A DNA stretch of 51,285 bases, from assembly GCA_016292255.1 (NCBI GenBank), contig JAEEZZ010000028.1:1-51285 (forward strand), read 5' to 3'. Every line of letters begins with the position of its first letter. The first letter of the stretch is position 1. The notes below the pieces were generated by a model. That model made no database searches, was not told the origin of the DNA, and saw only the letters and a list, made by a program, of their open reading frames with translations. This DNA comes from Oscillospiraceae bacterium. Its GTDB lineage: Bacteria; Bacillota; Clostridia; Oscillospirales; Oscillospiraceae. A program made the position numbers and the translations under genes. This document shows, piece by piece, positions 33,128 through 41,922 of this stretch.

Positions 33128-33601
33128 TTGCTGGATACGCAAGAACTGGAACGGCTGTATCGACTGCATTTTCGGACAGTCTGGAATATCTGCCTGAGCT
33201 TTTTGAAAAATCCCGCGGACACGGATGATGCAGTCCAGGAGACCTTTCTTCGTCTGCTGCGGGAGAACGTCCGATTCCAAAGCGACGAGCATGGAAAGGC
33301 CTGGCTGATCCACACGGCAAAGAACGTCTGCCGGGATGAGCTGCGCCGTCAACGGCGGCAGGAGCTCCCCCTGGAGGAGGCACAAACCGCGGCCGCAGAC
33401 ACGCCCCGGATCGACGAGACCCTGGAGGCGGTGCGGGCGCTGCCGGAGCGCTATCGGGCGGTGATTTACCTGTTCTATTACGAGGGCCTGTCTGTGGAGC
33501 AGATCAGCAGGCTGCTGGATCGGCGGGAGAACACCGTCCGCAGCGATCTGTGCAGGGGCAGGGCCCGCTTGAAGAAGCTGTTGGAAAGGAGCAAGCTATG
33601 A
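33128..33601 (+). CDS. ECF RNA polymerase sigma factor
   Basis: A 157-residue group IV sigma factor: region 2 (LERLYRLHFRTVWNICLSFL, then DADDAVQETFLRLL-type melting helix) and region 4 (LPERYRAVIYLFYYEGLSVEQISRLL with helix-turn-helix and ENTVRSDLCRGRARLKKLL). No extra domains. TTG 33128 after GGAGGTGATCGC is the start. It overlaps the next gene by 4 nt (ATGA), the membrane protein that probably holds it inactive. Target promoters likely resemble its own. The signal is unknown. Confidence 0.92.
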   Translation: MLDTQELERLYRLHFRTVWNICLSFLKNPADTDDAVQETFLRLLRENVRFQSDEHGKAWLIHTAKNVCRDELRRQRRQELPLEEAQTAAADTPRIDETLEAVRALPERYRAVIYLFYYEGLSVEQISRLLDRRENTVRSDLCRGRARLKKLLERSKL

Positions 33602-34758
33602 AAAACGATAAGATCATTCACGCATACGACAGCGCCGGACCGGATAACGGCGCGGAAGAACGGATTTGGCAAAGGATCCGGCAGGCGGCAGAGGCCCCAG
33701 CGGAACGGAATCCTGTCCGCCTTTCTGGCCTTGCGGCGCAGGACGCAGACGCTCCGCGGATTATTGAGGCCAGAAAGTGCAGACCCTTCCTGCGTTCGGC
33801 CCTGTCCGCCGCAGCCTGCCTGGCTATGGTGGCCTCTGTTTTGGCCCTCAGCTTTGTTGCTTATCAGAAATGGGGGCACAACGCCATCTCCCCCTATGGC
33901 ATCGCAACGACTGCATCTACCGATTCGCAACACGACTTGCAACAGTATGTAAAAACGGAAGCCGACCGCACCGCCCCCACAGAGGGTACGATGGAATCCT
34001 GGTGTCTGCGGCGAGCGCAGGAGATTCTGTCCGACGCCGGCTTTGCGGAGATGGTGCCAGAGCAGGTTCATGTCACAGTGACGCCCTGGAATTCCACTTT
34101 GGGAACGTATCGGGACGAGGTAGTAGTCAACTTGGGAAGCGACAGTGAACCAATCTCGGTGACCTTTGACCGGGAGGACGGCGTCCTGCTCGGCGTATCC
34201 GGCTTTGACTGGACGTTCTCCGGCGCACCCTGCGCCGACCGGGATGAGGCGGACGCGCTTGCCCGACGCTTCTATGAATCCCTCCCGGTGGAGCAGGGGT
34301 ACGAGATTGCGAACCTAAATAAGAACGACCCGGACTACTGGGTCTACGACTTCTGCCGGGAGGTGGAACCGGGGCTGTATTCCTGGTACGAATGCGTCCG
34401 CATCAGTCTGAACCCCGAGACAGGAGAGGTGAAGTTCCTGAAGGCTTTTTACGTTCCCCTACTGGACGACCACGCGCCGGAGAACATTCCAGTAACGAAG
34501 GAAGAAGCCATAGAAATTGCGGGCTTCGACAGTAATTATGACCCGGAGGACACGACGCAGGGCGTTTTGACCGTTGAGAAAAAGGTTGCGGTGACGCAGG
34601 ACGGTTTCTTCGAGTACGGCAAGAGCTGCGCGAACGTGTCGCGGATCTGCTGGGAGGTCCAGTATGAGGAACCGAAATCGGAGGACTATATCGCCGGCGG
34701 CCGGATCTTCTACGTGGACTACTACACGGGAAAAATCATCAACACGAGTATTTGGTAA
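33598..34758 (+). CDS. Membrane anti-sigma factor with PepSY-like exterior
   Basis: A 386-residue protein: a short cytoplasmic N-terminus (about 65 residues, containing RIWQRIRQAAE, the likely sigma-binding part), one membrane helix (about 67-90), and a large external region with two or three PepSY/YcdB-like units, marked by V-T-V-T-P-W, LNPETGEV and a final Y-V-D-Y-Y-T-G-K. No zinc-binding HxxxCxxC motif was seen. AAAGGAG precedes the ATG at 33598, and translation is coupled to the sigma gene. Overlap and layout point to control of the ECF sigma factor; that is inference. It ends at a hairpin. Confidence 0.75.
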   Translation: MKNDKIIHAYDSAGPDNGAEERIWQRIRQAAEAPAERNPVRLSGLAAQDADAPRIIEARKCRPFLRSALSAAACLAMVASVLALSFVAYQKWGHNAISPYGIATTASTDSQHDLQQYVKTEADRTAPTEGTMESWCLRRAQEILSDAGFAEMVPEQVHVTVTPWNSTLGTYRDEVVVNLGSDSEPISVTFDREDGVLLGVSGFDWTFSGAPCADRDEADALARRFYESLPVEQGYEIANLNKNDPDYWVYDFCREVEPGLYSWYECVRISLNPETGEVKFLKAFYVPLLDDHAPENIPVTKEEAIEIAGFDSNYDPEDTTQGVLTVEKKVAVTQDGFFEYGKSCANVSRICWEVQYEEPKSEDYIAGGRIFYVDYYTGKIINTSIW

Positions 34759-34774
34759 ACAGGGCAAAACGAAG

Positions 34775-34803
34775 CGGCAGCGCTCATCAGAGTGCTGCCG
34801 TTA
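34775..34803 (+). terminator. Hairpin after the ECF operon
   Basis: CGGCAGCGCTC (34775-34785) / GAGTGCTGCCG (34790-34800), one wobble pair, 4-nt loop, then TTATAC. It separates convergent genes. Confidence 0.6.
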
Positions 34804-34848
34804 TACATGAATGGACCGGGTGCTGTGGATCCGTTCCGTCGGGAAGAA

Positions 34849-35403
34849 TTATATTCCGTATGCAACGGCACCGAGAACCGCAGACAGGGCGATCAGCGCG
34901 ATGGGAGAAAGCTTCCGCTTGAACAGGGGCTGAAAGCCATAATAGATCCCGCCCAGAAGAAGCGTAAGCAGAATTGCGGTCAGATCCGGCGAAGCATCCA
35001 GCGCCAGATTGGCGATGAGCATTTCCAGTCCGGCTGCCAGGATCAAGCCCGTTACGCAGGCCTTCAGCCCCGTCATGGCGGTTCTGACCCAGAGATTGGA
35101 CACAAAACGCCGCAGCACGGCCATCAGAGCCAGAATGATGCAGAAGGCGGGCAGCACCACCGCAAAGGTGGCCACCAGCGCCCCCAGCACTCCGGCCTGG
35201 GTACTGCCCACGTAGGTGGCAAGGTTAACCATGATGGGGCCCGGGGTGCTCTCGCTGACGGCGATGATGTAGGAGAGCATTTCCTCCGAGAGCCAGCCGT
35301 GGGAGAGCACCACCTCCCGGATCAGCGCAATGGCAGCGTAGCCGCCTCCGAAGGAGAAGCAACCCACCCGCAAGAATCCCCAGAAGAGCTCCAACAGGAT
35401 CAT
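34849..35403 (-). CDS. Chromate transporter family protein, second half-subunit
   Basis: A 184-residue CHR-family protein with one transporter unit. It has the N-terminal signature F-x-x-G-C-F-S-F-G-G-G-Y-A-A near residue 15 and the SESTPGPIMVNLATYVG motif near 50, and about five membrane helices. Bacterial short CHR proteins usually occur as adjacent pairs working together. It overlaps its partner by 4 nt (ATGA). Substrate may be chromate or another oxyanion; nothing here decides it. Last gene of a five-gene reverse run. Confidence 0.88.
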   Translation of the reverse strand: MILLELFWGFLRVGCFSFGGGYAAIALIREVVLSHGWLSEEMLSYIIAVSESTPGPIMVNLATYVGSTQAGVLGALVATFAVVLPAFCIILALMAVLRRFVSNLWVRTAMTGLKACVTGLILAAGLEMLIANLALDASPDLTAILLTLLLGGIYYGFQPLFKRKLSPIALIALSAVLGAVAYGI

Positions 35404-35972
35404 GATTGACCGCCTCCCTTCCGAATCGCCCGGAACAAGAGACTGACACCGGCTGCCGCCAGCAGCAGAACGATGGATGAAAAGCGCAGGGACAGATAGT
35501 TGATCAGCAGGGCTGCGGCCAGAGAAACGGCAAAGATCCCCAGCGGCAGCGGCTTCTTCGGAATCCGGCGAAGGAGTCTGCGGCCAGCATCCAGGATCAG
35601 GATCCCCACAGCCAGCTTCACCCCGCGAAAGGCGTTGGCGATCAGCCGGATCTCCAAAAAGCGATCCAGAAATCTGGACACGGCAAAGATCACCAGGAAG
35701 GACGGCAGGATCATGCCCAGCGTGGCAATGATCGCGCCCAGCATCCCGGCACAGCGCGCACCCACGTAGGTGGCGCAGTTAATGGCAATGGGGCCGGGGG
35801 TGGACTCCGCCACAACCACCAGATCATCCATTTCCTCGTGGGTGATCCAGTGACGGCGATCCACGCAGGCATCCTCCACCACAGAGATCATCGCATACCC
35901 GCCCCCGAAGGTGAACAGGCCAATGCGGAAAAATACGGAAAAAAGCTGCAGCAGTTCAGTGTTTCGTTTCAT
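35400..35972 (-). CDS. Chromate transporter family protein, first half-subunit
   Basis: A 190-residue CHR half-protein: R-I-G-L-F-T-F-G-G-G-Y-A-M near residue 18, AESTPGPIAINCATYVGAR near 55 and five or so membrane helices. It is a separate gene from its partner and not a fusion. The frame opens 38 codons upstream, but ATG 35970-35972 overlaps the esterase stop (ATGA) and has AGGA upstream, so this start is chosen. The pair belongs with the esterase and the TSUP exporter genes. Confidence 0.88.
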   Translation of the reverse strand: MKRNTELLQLFSVFFRIGLFTFGGGYAMISVVEDACVDRRHWITHEEMDDLVVVAESTPGPIAINCATYVGARCAGMLGAIIATLGMILPSFLVIFAVSRFLDRFLEIRLIANAFRGVKLAVGILILDAGRRLLRRIPKKPLPLGIFAVSLAAALLINYLSLRFSSIVLLLAAAGVSLLFRAIRKGGGQS

Positions 35973-37795
35973 TGTTCCTGGAAGCGGTCGATCAGCGGAT
36001 AGAGGGCCAGATAGGGATCCGGGATCACCCGGATCTGCTCTCCCAGCTCCAGAACCAGATCCGGGGCCTCCTGGGCAGTGGGCCATTGCGGAAGGCCGTC
36101 GCCGTTGGGGTCGCCGGTTTTCACAAAGTTGGCATAGTAGGCAAGCATGATCCCGGAGAGTGCCTGATCACTCTCGTCGTAGTTGGAGGGGTGCTTGTCC
36201 AGATTCCCGAAGAAATAGGGCAGCTCCCCGGCGTGATTGGAGCCAAGGCCGCGATTGTCCTTGGTGAAATAGTAGGTGTACACGGGCACGTTCTGCTTCC
36301 CAAGCAGGCGTGCCCAATTATAGTGGCTGTAGGTAAACCAGGCAGCCGAGACGGCAAGGTCGAAAGACCCCTTTGCGCTTCCGCCCCGGTCGATCAGATA
36401 GCGGTAATAGGGCGTCTGCTCCGCAGGCGGGAAGGCCGCGGCTGCTTCCTCGGCCCCAGACCCGTAGAGGGGGCGCAGAGCCTCCACATAGTTCTCCGCG
36501 TCTACCTTGCTGCCCATGCAGAAGAAGTCCGCCTCGTGGACGTTGAAGCCCTGGAGCAGAGCAGTCTCATGGTTGCGCCCCTTCTCATAGCTGAGATAGG
36601 GCTGCTCCGTGATCGCGTAGCCGTCTACTGTCATGGAGTCGTTGGCATAGGCTGTTTTGACGAGCTTTTCCGCCGGGATCTCCCGCAGGCCGGCGGAGTC
36701 GGAGACTCCGAACTCGGCGCGGATGGTAGTGCCGGTCTGGAGGGCCTTCTCCAGGGGGCGGAAGGTATGATAGGGCCGCTTGGCGGTGATGCCGCTGGAC
36801 TCCGCGATGGCTCGGGTGAACAGGCCCTCACTGAGGGGGGATACGCAGAGGGCGTTGACACTGGAAGCACCGGCGGATTCCCCGGCGATGGTGACCTGGG
36901 CGGGGTCGCCGCCGAAGGCCGCGATATTGTCCCGTACCCATTCCAGCGCCCGGACTTGATCCAGCAGTCCGTAGTTGCCGGTGGTTCCGTTGGGGGACTC
37001 CGCGGAAAGATCCTCTGCGGCATAGTAGCCGAACACGCCCAGGCGGTAAGCAAAGTTCACCACGATGATCCCCTGCCGGGCCAGGGCCTCGCCGTTATAG
37101 GCGCTGTAGGAGCTCTGCCCCGTGGTCAGAGAGCCGCCGTGGACGTAGACCAGCACAGGCAGCCCGGCGCACTCCCCTGCCGGCTTCCAGACGTTGAGAT
37201 ACAGGGAGTCCTCGCTCATGGGCTCGATCCAATTATCCTCCAGGCTGACCCGGAAGGTGTGGTAGCCGAAGATCTCCATCAGAGAACCTACCACAGGATG
37301 GTTTCTGGGCTGCATGGACATGGGGGCGAAGGTATCGCAGACCCGGACGCCCTCCCAGGGCTCCGGGGGCTGGGGCTCCTTCCAGCGGAGCTCCCCTACC
37401 GGCGGCTTCGCATAAGGGATCCCGGCAAATACCTCCACCGCGCCGTCCTCGGTATAGACACCTGTAAGCTTGCCTTCCTTCACGGTGATGACTTCCGTTG
37501 CTTTGGGATCCTTTGCGGAAACTGCGGGGATGGGACGCTCCGGCGGGCCGGAGAGAATGAACAGCGCAGCGAACAAAACCCAGGCGCCCAAAAAGGAGAG
37601 GGCGCGAAGGCCGAAGCCCCACGCAGGGATTACCCGCAGCCGAAATACGCACACGCCGATCACAAGGCCGATCAGAAGGAGCCAGCCCCAAAGGGTGTTT
37701 TTCCCCAACTCAAACAGCGCCGCCCAGAGAAGCACGGCAAGGACAAACAGGATCCAAAACAGGACTGTGGACGGATGTTGATTTTTCAAGATCAA
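35969..37795 (-). CDS. Membrane-anchored type-B carboxylesterase
   Basis: Alpha/beta-hydrolase of the carboxylesterase type B family, about 608 residues. The N-terminal ~85 residues contain three membrane helices, unusual for this family, followed by the esterase: EDSLYLNVW, oxyanion HGGSLTTG, nucleophile GESAGASS near residue 315, glutamate in NVHEAD near 430 and histidine in NHAGELPYFFG near 525. The catalytic part would face outside. The frame opens with a GTG (37799) inside the GGGAGG binding site; TTG 37793-37795 is taken, with TTG 37787-37789 as an alternative. It overlaps the CHR gene downstream. Confidence 0.82.
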   Translation of the reverse strand: MILKNQHPSTVLFWILFVLAVLLWAALFELGKNTLWGWLLLIGLVIGVCVFRLRVIPAWGFGLRALSFLGAWVLFAALFILSGPPERPIPAVSAKDPKATEVITVKEGKLTGVYTEDGAVEVFAGIPYAKPPVGELRWKEPQPPEPWEGVRVCDTFAPMSMQPRNHPVVGSLMEIFGYHTFRVSLEDNWIEPMSEDSLYLNVWKPAGECAGLPVLVYVHGGSLTTGQSSYSAYNGEALARQGIIVVNFAYRLGVFGYYAAEDLSAESPNGTTGNYGLLDQVRALEWVRDNIAAFGGDPAQVTIAGESAGASSVNALCVSPLSEGLFTRAIAESSGITAKRPYHTFRPLEKALQTGTTIRAEFGVSDSAGLREIPAEKLVKTAYANDSMTVDGYAITEQPYLSYEKGRNHETALLQGFNVHEADFFCMGSKVDAENYVEALRPLYGSGAEEAAAAFPPAEQTPYYRYLIDRGGSAKGSFDLAVSAAWFTYSHYNWARLLGKQNVPVYTYYFTKDNRGLGSNHAGELPYFFGNLDKHPSNYDESDQALSGIMLAYYANFVKTGDPNGDGLPQWPTAQEAPDLVLELGEQIRVIPDPYLALYPLIDRFQEQ

Positions 37796-37814
37796 TTTCA
37801 CCTCCCGAAGCGTT

Positions 37815-38582
37815 TCACACGATCAATTCCGTTATCACGCGGATCATCAGCAGGCCGATCACCGTGAGAATGACGGGGCGAACGATCCGCGATCCGTTAT
37901 GGATCGCAAGGCCGGAGCCAAGATAGTGGCCGGCGATGGAAAAGCAAGCCGCCACAGCGCCGACCCCGATCAAAACCTTCCCGGCAAACAGCGAGGTGGC
38001 AAGGGCGCCCATATTGGAAGAAAAGTTTACGAGCTTTACATTGCCGGACGCAGTTCGGACATCCAGCTTCCCAAGCATACAGAATGCCATCAGAAGGAAG
38101 GTGCCCGTACCGGGGCCGTAAAAACCGTCATAGGTGCCGATGACAAAGGACGATGCCCAGATAAACAGGCGGCGCTTCCAGAGCGGAAGCTCCCCTTTTG
38201 TCTCGGGCAAGCTCTTTTTTCGGAGTAAGAAGATGGCGGCGACCGGCAGCACAATGAGCAGAACATATTTGAGGATCCGCTCGTCCGCCAAAAGCTGGAG
38301 GCTCGTCCCCAGATAGGCCCCCACCACAGCCAGCAGCACAGAGGGCAGCGCCAACGACCAATCCACGAATCCGTGTTTCAGATACCGAATGGTGGAGGCC
38401 GCAGTGCCGATGCCGGAGGACATCTTATTTGTGCCCAGAGCGAAATGCGTGGGCAGCCCCGCCACCAGGTAGATGGGAACGGAAATAATACCGCCTCCGC
38501 CTCCGATGGCGTCAACAAAGGAGGCAACAAACACACCGAGACCAATCAGCAAAACGACCCAAATCGGATAACCGTTAATCAT
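37815..38582 (-). CDS. TSUP family (TauE/SafE) sulphur-compound exporter
   Basis: A 255-residue permease with about seven or eight membrane helices. The two family motif regions are visible: FVDAIGGGGGIISVPIY near residue 22 and D-G-F-Y-G-P-G-T-G-T-F-L-L near 152. Members carry sulphite, sulphonates or sulphoacetate out of, or into, the cell. The gene directly follows a cysteine desulfidase, which would produce sulphide, so export of a sulphur compound is an appealing but unproven link. AGGAGG is upstream of the ATG. Confidence 0.85.
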   Translation of the reverse strand: MINGYPIWVVLLIGLGVFVASFVDAIGGGGGIISVPIYLVAGLPTHFALGTNKMSSGIGTAASTIRYLKHGFVDWSLALPSVLLAVVGAYLGTSLQLLADERILKYVLLIVLPVAAIFLLRKKSLPETKGELPLWKRRLFIWASSFVIGTYDGFYGPGTGTFLLMAFCMLGKLDVRTASGNVKLVNFSSNMGALATSLFAGKVLIGVGAVAACFSIAGHYLGSGLAIHNGSRIVRPVILTVIGLLMIRVITELIV

Positions 38583-38618
38583 GTGTTTGTCGCCTCCTAT
38601 GGGGAAAGCTGAAGGAAA

Positions 38619-39893
38619 TCAGCTTTCCATCATCAGTTGAATAATCTCTTTGTCGGTTTGTTCCATGCCAAAGCGGGCCAGCTTGCTCACGGTGGCAATG
38701 GTGTTCTCTACGCCCTTCTTGACGATGCCGTCGCCGCCGAAGAACTGATTGCCGTTTTCATACATGGCAAGGCCCAACAGGCCCGCATCCACAGCGGAAG
38801 CGATCTTTGCCGCGCAGCTGGCCTTGGCGCCGTCGCAGATGATACCGGAGGTGACCGCCACAGCGTTTACCACGGTATGGGCGATCATCTCATAGCGGCC
38901 GCCCTTGATATAGGCCAGGCCTGCTCCGGCCCCCACGCCCGCGCTGACAGCGCCGCAGTAGGCGGACAGCCGACCGATGCCGGTCTTCAAATGGGTGGTG
39001 ACCAGATTGGAAACGCAGAGGGCACGCAGCAGATCCTCGTGAGTCTTGTTGGTCTCCCGGGCGTAGACAATGACGGGGACGGAAGCCGTGATGCCCTGGT
39101 TGCCGCTGCCGGAGTTGATGACCACAGGCAGCTCACAGCCGTTCATTCTGGCGTCGCTGCCTGCGGCGGCATAGGCCCGCATCTTGTAGTTGATGTCGTT
39201 TTCCCGGTGCAGCAGGACGGTCTTGCCGATATTTGCTCCGTAGTCGCCCCGCAGGCCTTCCTCCGCGATGGCCATATTATAGCTGATCTGACGCTCCAGG
39301 ATCTCCCGCACGTCGTCCAGATCCACCGTTTCTGCGAAGTCCACGATCTTTTCCACCGTGAGGCAGCAGCGATCTGTCAGCCCGTCCGACTGGGAAACGC
39401 ACTCTTTTTCCAGCAGAACCTCTTGATTGTGCCGAATACACACCAGATTCGTATGATAGTCTATAATGCGAACAAACGCAGAATCGGACCCGTGGAAGGC
39501 TGTGATCTGGATATCGAAAATATGCGGCGTGTTCGCGCAGGAAATCTCAATAGGCGTGTTTTTCAGGTATTCGGAGGTCGCCGTGATCTGATCCTCCGTC
39601 ACATGGGAAATGACCTCCAATTCAGCGGAAGGGTCACCGGCCACGACGCCGACCGCTGCCGCGGCAGGGATCCCGCGGAGGCCTCCGGTATGGGGAACGA
39701 CCACGCTTTTTACGTTCTTAATGATATTACCGCTGACCTCCACCAACAGACGATCCGGAAGCGCGCCCAGGACGGAGCGCGCCTTGGCGGCGGCATAGGC
39801 AATGGCGATGGGCTCCGTGCAGCCCATGGCAGGGCGAAGCTCCTCTTTTAGGATCTGAACAAATTTTTGATAACACGAATCTGTTTTTTCCAT
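38619..39893 (-). CDS. L-cysteine desulfidase family protein (CyuA/UPF0597)
   Basis: Iron-sulphur enzyme breaking L-cysteine into pyruvate, ammonia and sulphide. The 424 residues have the family cysteines in MGCTEPIA (near residue 24) and GIICDGAKASC (near 360), where the pattern matches a 4Fe-4S site, and the conserved VVPHTGG, NSGSGNQGI and C-A-x-x-S-A-G-V-G-A-G regions. GTG 39908 could extend it by five codons; ATG 39891-39893 is preferred. It lies 43 bp after a MATE pump gene. Some family members have been described as serine dehydratase-like, so substrate is moderately uncertain. Confidence 0.87.
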   Translation of the reverse strand: MEKTDSCYQKFVQILKEELRPAMGCTEPIAIAYAAAKARSVLGALPDRLLVEVSGNIIKNVKSVVVPHTGGLRGIPAAAAVGVVAGDPSAELEVISHVTEDQITATSEYLKNTPIEISCANTPHIFDIQITAFHGSDSAFVRIIDYHTNLVCIRHNQEVLLEKECVSQSDGLTDRCCLTVEKIVDFAETVDLDDVREILERQISYNMAIAEEGLRGDYGANIGKTVLLHRENDINYKMRAYAAAGSDARMNGCELPVVINSGSGNQGITASVPVIVYARETNKTHEDLLRALCVSNLVTTHLKTGIGRLSAYCGAVSAGVGAGAGLAYIKGGRYEMIAHTVVNAVAVTSGIICDGAKASCAAKIASAVDAGLLGLAMYENGNQFFGGDGIVKKGVENTIATVSKLARFGMEQTDKEIIQLMMES

Positions 39894-39936
39894 GGTATTT
39901 CTTCTCACTTTACAAGTTTTTTCTGTCTATAGCGAT

Positions 39937-41265
39937 TCAATATCCGAATTTGGGCTGCTTTACAAGCCAGAACACCGCCGTCACCACCGTGGCGGCCAGC
40001 TCAGACACGACCAGGGAGATCCAGATGCCGTCCAAGTCAAACAGCATGGGCAGAAGCAGCACGGCCGCCACCTGGAACACCATCGTACGAAGAAAAGAGA
40101 TAATTGCAGAGGTTTTTCCGTCGTTCAGTGCGGTAAAAAAAGAGGAGCCGAAAATGGGGATCGCGGAAAAGAGGAAGGAGAGCGATATGATCCGGAAGCC
40201 GCGCAGGGTCATCTGCATCAGATTTTCATCATACCCCACGTAAAGCGCTGAAAGGGGCCGGGCAAACAGCTCTCCGGCGGCAAGCATGAGCAGCGCAAAC
40301 ATGGTGATCAGCAGCACGCCCTTCCGCAGCAGGCTTCTGAGCTCACTGACATTCTGCGCGCCGAAGTGATAGCTGATGATCGGGGCAGTGCCCACGGAAA
40401 AGCCGACGAAAATCGCAATGAAGATGAAGCAGACGTACATCAGGACGCCATAGGCGGCTACGCCGTCCTCCCCAGCGTATTTCATCAGCTGGGCGTTGTA
40501 GAGCATACTGACCACCGACATGGAAATGTTTGAGACAAATTCCGAAGAGCCATTGCCCAGCACCTTGGCCAGAGCCCTGCCGTTGAAGCTCGCTTTTCCG
40601 ATCCGCAAAAGGCTGGAGTTGGGACGAAGAAAGTATACCAGCGGGACAAGACCTCCCACTGCCTGACTGGCAACAGTCGCGACGGCTGCGCCCTCAATAT
40701 CCAGATGCAGCATCCCAACAAGCAGCCAGTCCAGCAAAATGTTGGTGCCTCCGGCGGCCAGCGTCACATAGAGGCCCATCTTCGGCTTCTCCGCGGTGAC
40801 GTAAAAGCTTTGGAACTCAAATTGGAGCATCAGGGCAGGAAGGCCCAGAAGCAGGATCCTGCCGTATCGCAGGCAGCCGGGAAGCATCCCCTCATCCGCT
40901 CCAAGGGCGATCGCCACAGGGCGGAGCAGCAGCTCTCCCGCCGCGGCAATGGCAAGCGCCACCAAAATCGTAAGCAGGATCAGCATGGAAAACAGACGGT
41001 TGGCGTCCTCTCCCCTGCCTTCTCCCAGGTATTTCCCGATCAGCGCGCTGCCGCCTGCGCCCACCATAAACCCCATGGCGCCCAGCAGCATGAGAAAGGG
41101 CATGATGAAATTCACAGCGGCAAAGGGCGTCTTGCCCACATAATTTGAAATAAAATACCCGTCAACAATGCCATAGATGGAGGTGACCACCATCATCAGC
41201 ATGGATGGAAGGGAAAAGCGAAGAAGGCGACCATAGGTGAAATGATCAGACAGACGTATGGTCAT
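39937..41265 (-). CDS. MATE family efflux transporter
   Basis: A 442-residue multidrug and toxin extrusion permease with twelve hydrophobic helices in two six-helix halves. It is Na+ or H+ driven by family precedent. It shows the pattern GRLLRFSLPSMLMMVVTSIYGIVDG-type opening (residues 12-36), GAGGSALIGKYLGEG near 68 and a corresponding second-half motif near 285. Substrate cannot be told. It starts as ATGA over the stop of the cytidylate-kinase-like gene, and is coupled to it. Confidence 0.9.
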   Translation of the reverse strand: MTIRLSDHFTYGRLLRFSLPSMLMMVVTSIYGIVDGYFISNYVGKTPFAAVNFIMPFLMLLGAMGFMVGAGGSALIGKYLGEGRGEDANRLFSMLILLTILVALAIAAAGELLLRPVAIALGADEGMLPGCLRYGRILLLGLPALMLQFEFQSFYVTAEKPKMGLYVTLAAGGTNILLDWLLVGMLHLDIEGAAVATVASQAVGGLVPLVYFLRPNSSLLRIGKASFNGRALAKVLGNGSSEFVSNISMSVVSMLYNAQLMKYAGEDGVAAYGVLMYVCFIFIAIFVGFSVGTAPIISYHFGAQNVSELRSLLRKGVLLITMFALLMLAAGELFARPLSALYVGYDENLMQMTLRGFRIISLSFLFSAIPIFGSSFFTALNDGKTSAIISFLRTMVFQVAAVLLLPMLFDLDGIWISLVVSELAATVVTAVFWLVKQPKFGY

Positions 41266-41882
41266 GGCTGAAGCTTTTTCCTTTCAAAATAATGCGCGGC
41301 GAACGCAGCCACGGCAGGCGCAAGCTCTTTTATCTCCCAATCCGTGGTGTTGACAGTCAGGTGATAGCAGCTTCTGTTGCCCCAGCAATCGCCGGAAACC
41401 AGCTCCCGAACAGCCGCACGGTTGCGGTCGATGCGCTTGATCTGCTTTTCGATCTCCTTATCGGTGATGGTCTCGGGATCCGGCGCGCGTTCCCGACAGC
41501 GGCGAAGCTTCGCTTCCATTTCCGCACAGACGAAAATACGGAAGGGATCATAGACCCGCAGGAAATAATCCGCGTTGCGGCCCACGATGATGCAGTCCCG
41601 GCCGGAGCCGGCGATCCGCTCAATGACCTCCTTCTCCTTGACCAGGAGCTCTGTGTTGGGCGCGCCGGAAACGGCAAAGCTGCGGTGAAAGCTGATGGGA
41701 ACCGTCCACCACTCATGGCGTTCCAGAACAGACTGAACGTAATCGGCGTCCATGCCCTGCTCCTTTGCCACAGTCTCGATGATCTCCCGGTCGTAATAGT
41801 CCCAATGCAGGGCATCGGCCATACGCTTGCCGAGCTCCCGGCCGCCGCTGCCGAACTCGCGGCTGATGGTAATAATATTCAT
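41262..41882 (-). CDS. Cytidylate kinase-like protein (AAA_26 family)
   Basis: A 206-residue P-loop nucleotide kinase homologue. The loop SREFGSGGRELGKRMAD at residues 6-22 is a variant Walker A (GSGGRE rather than GxxGxGKT), typical of the cytidylate-kinase-like branch, followed by YYDREIIE, GRNADYFLR and a basic lid region rich in arginine. True Cmk is usually encoded near ispH/rpsA; this copy is elsewhere, so it is a paralogue of unknown substrate. CGGAGGATGCT precedes the ATG at 41880-41882. It overlaps the MATE gene and is 40 bp from the ABC-F gene. Confidence 0.85.
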   Translation of the reverse strand: MNIITISREFGSGGRELGKRMADALHWDYYDREIIETVAKEQGMDADYVQSVLERHEWWTVPISFHRSFAVSGAPNTELLVKEKEVIERIAGSGRDCIIVGRNADYFLRVYDPFRIFVCAEMEAKLRRCRERAPDPETITDKEIEKQIKRIDRNRAAVRELVSGDCWGNRSCYHLTVNTTDWEIKELAPAVAAFAAHYFERKKLQP

Positions 41883-41922
41883 AGCATCCTCCGATTGATT
41901 GCAGATCTGAAGGTGAATAGGT

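Noticed and set aside
35972..37867. 631-codon + strand frame opposite the esterase
   Set aside because: Antisense to an esterase with a complete catalytic triad; no start signal and no recognisable domain.
41262..41882. True cytidylate kinase Cmk
   Set aside because: The P-loop is the GSGGRE variant and the context lacks the usual ispH/rpsA neighbours, so it was called Cmk-like only.
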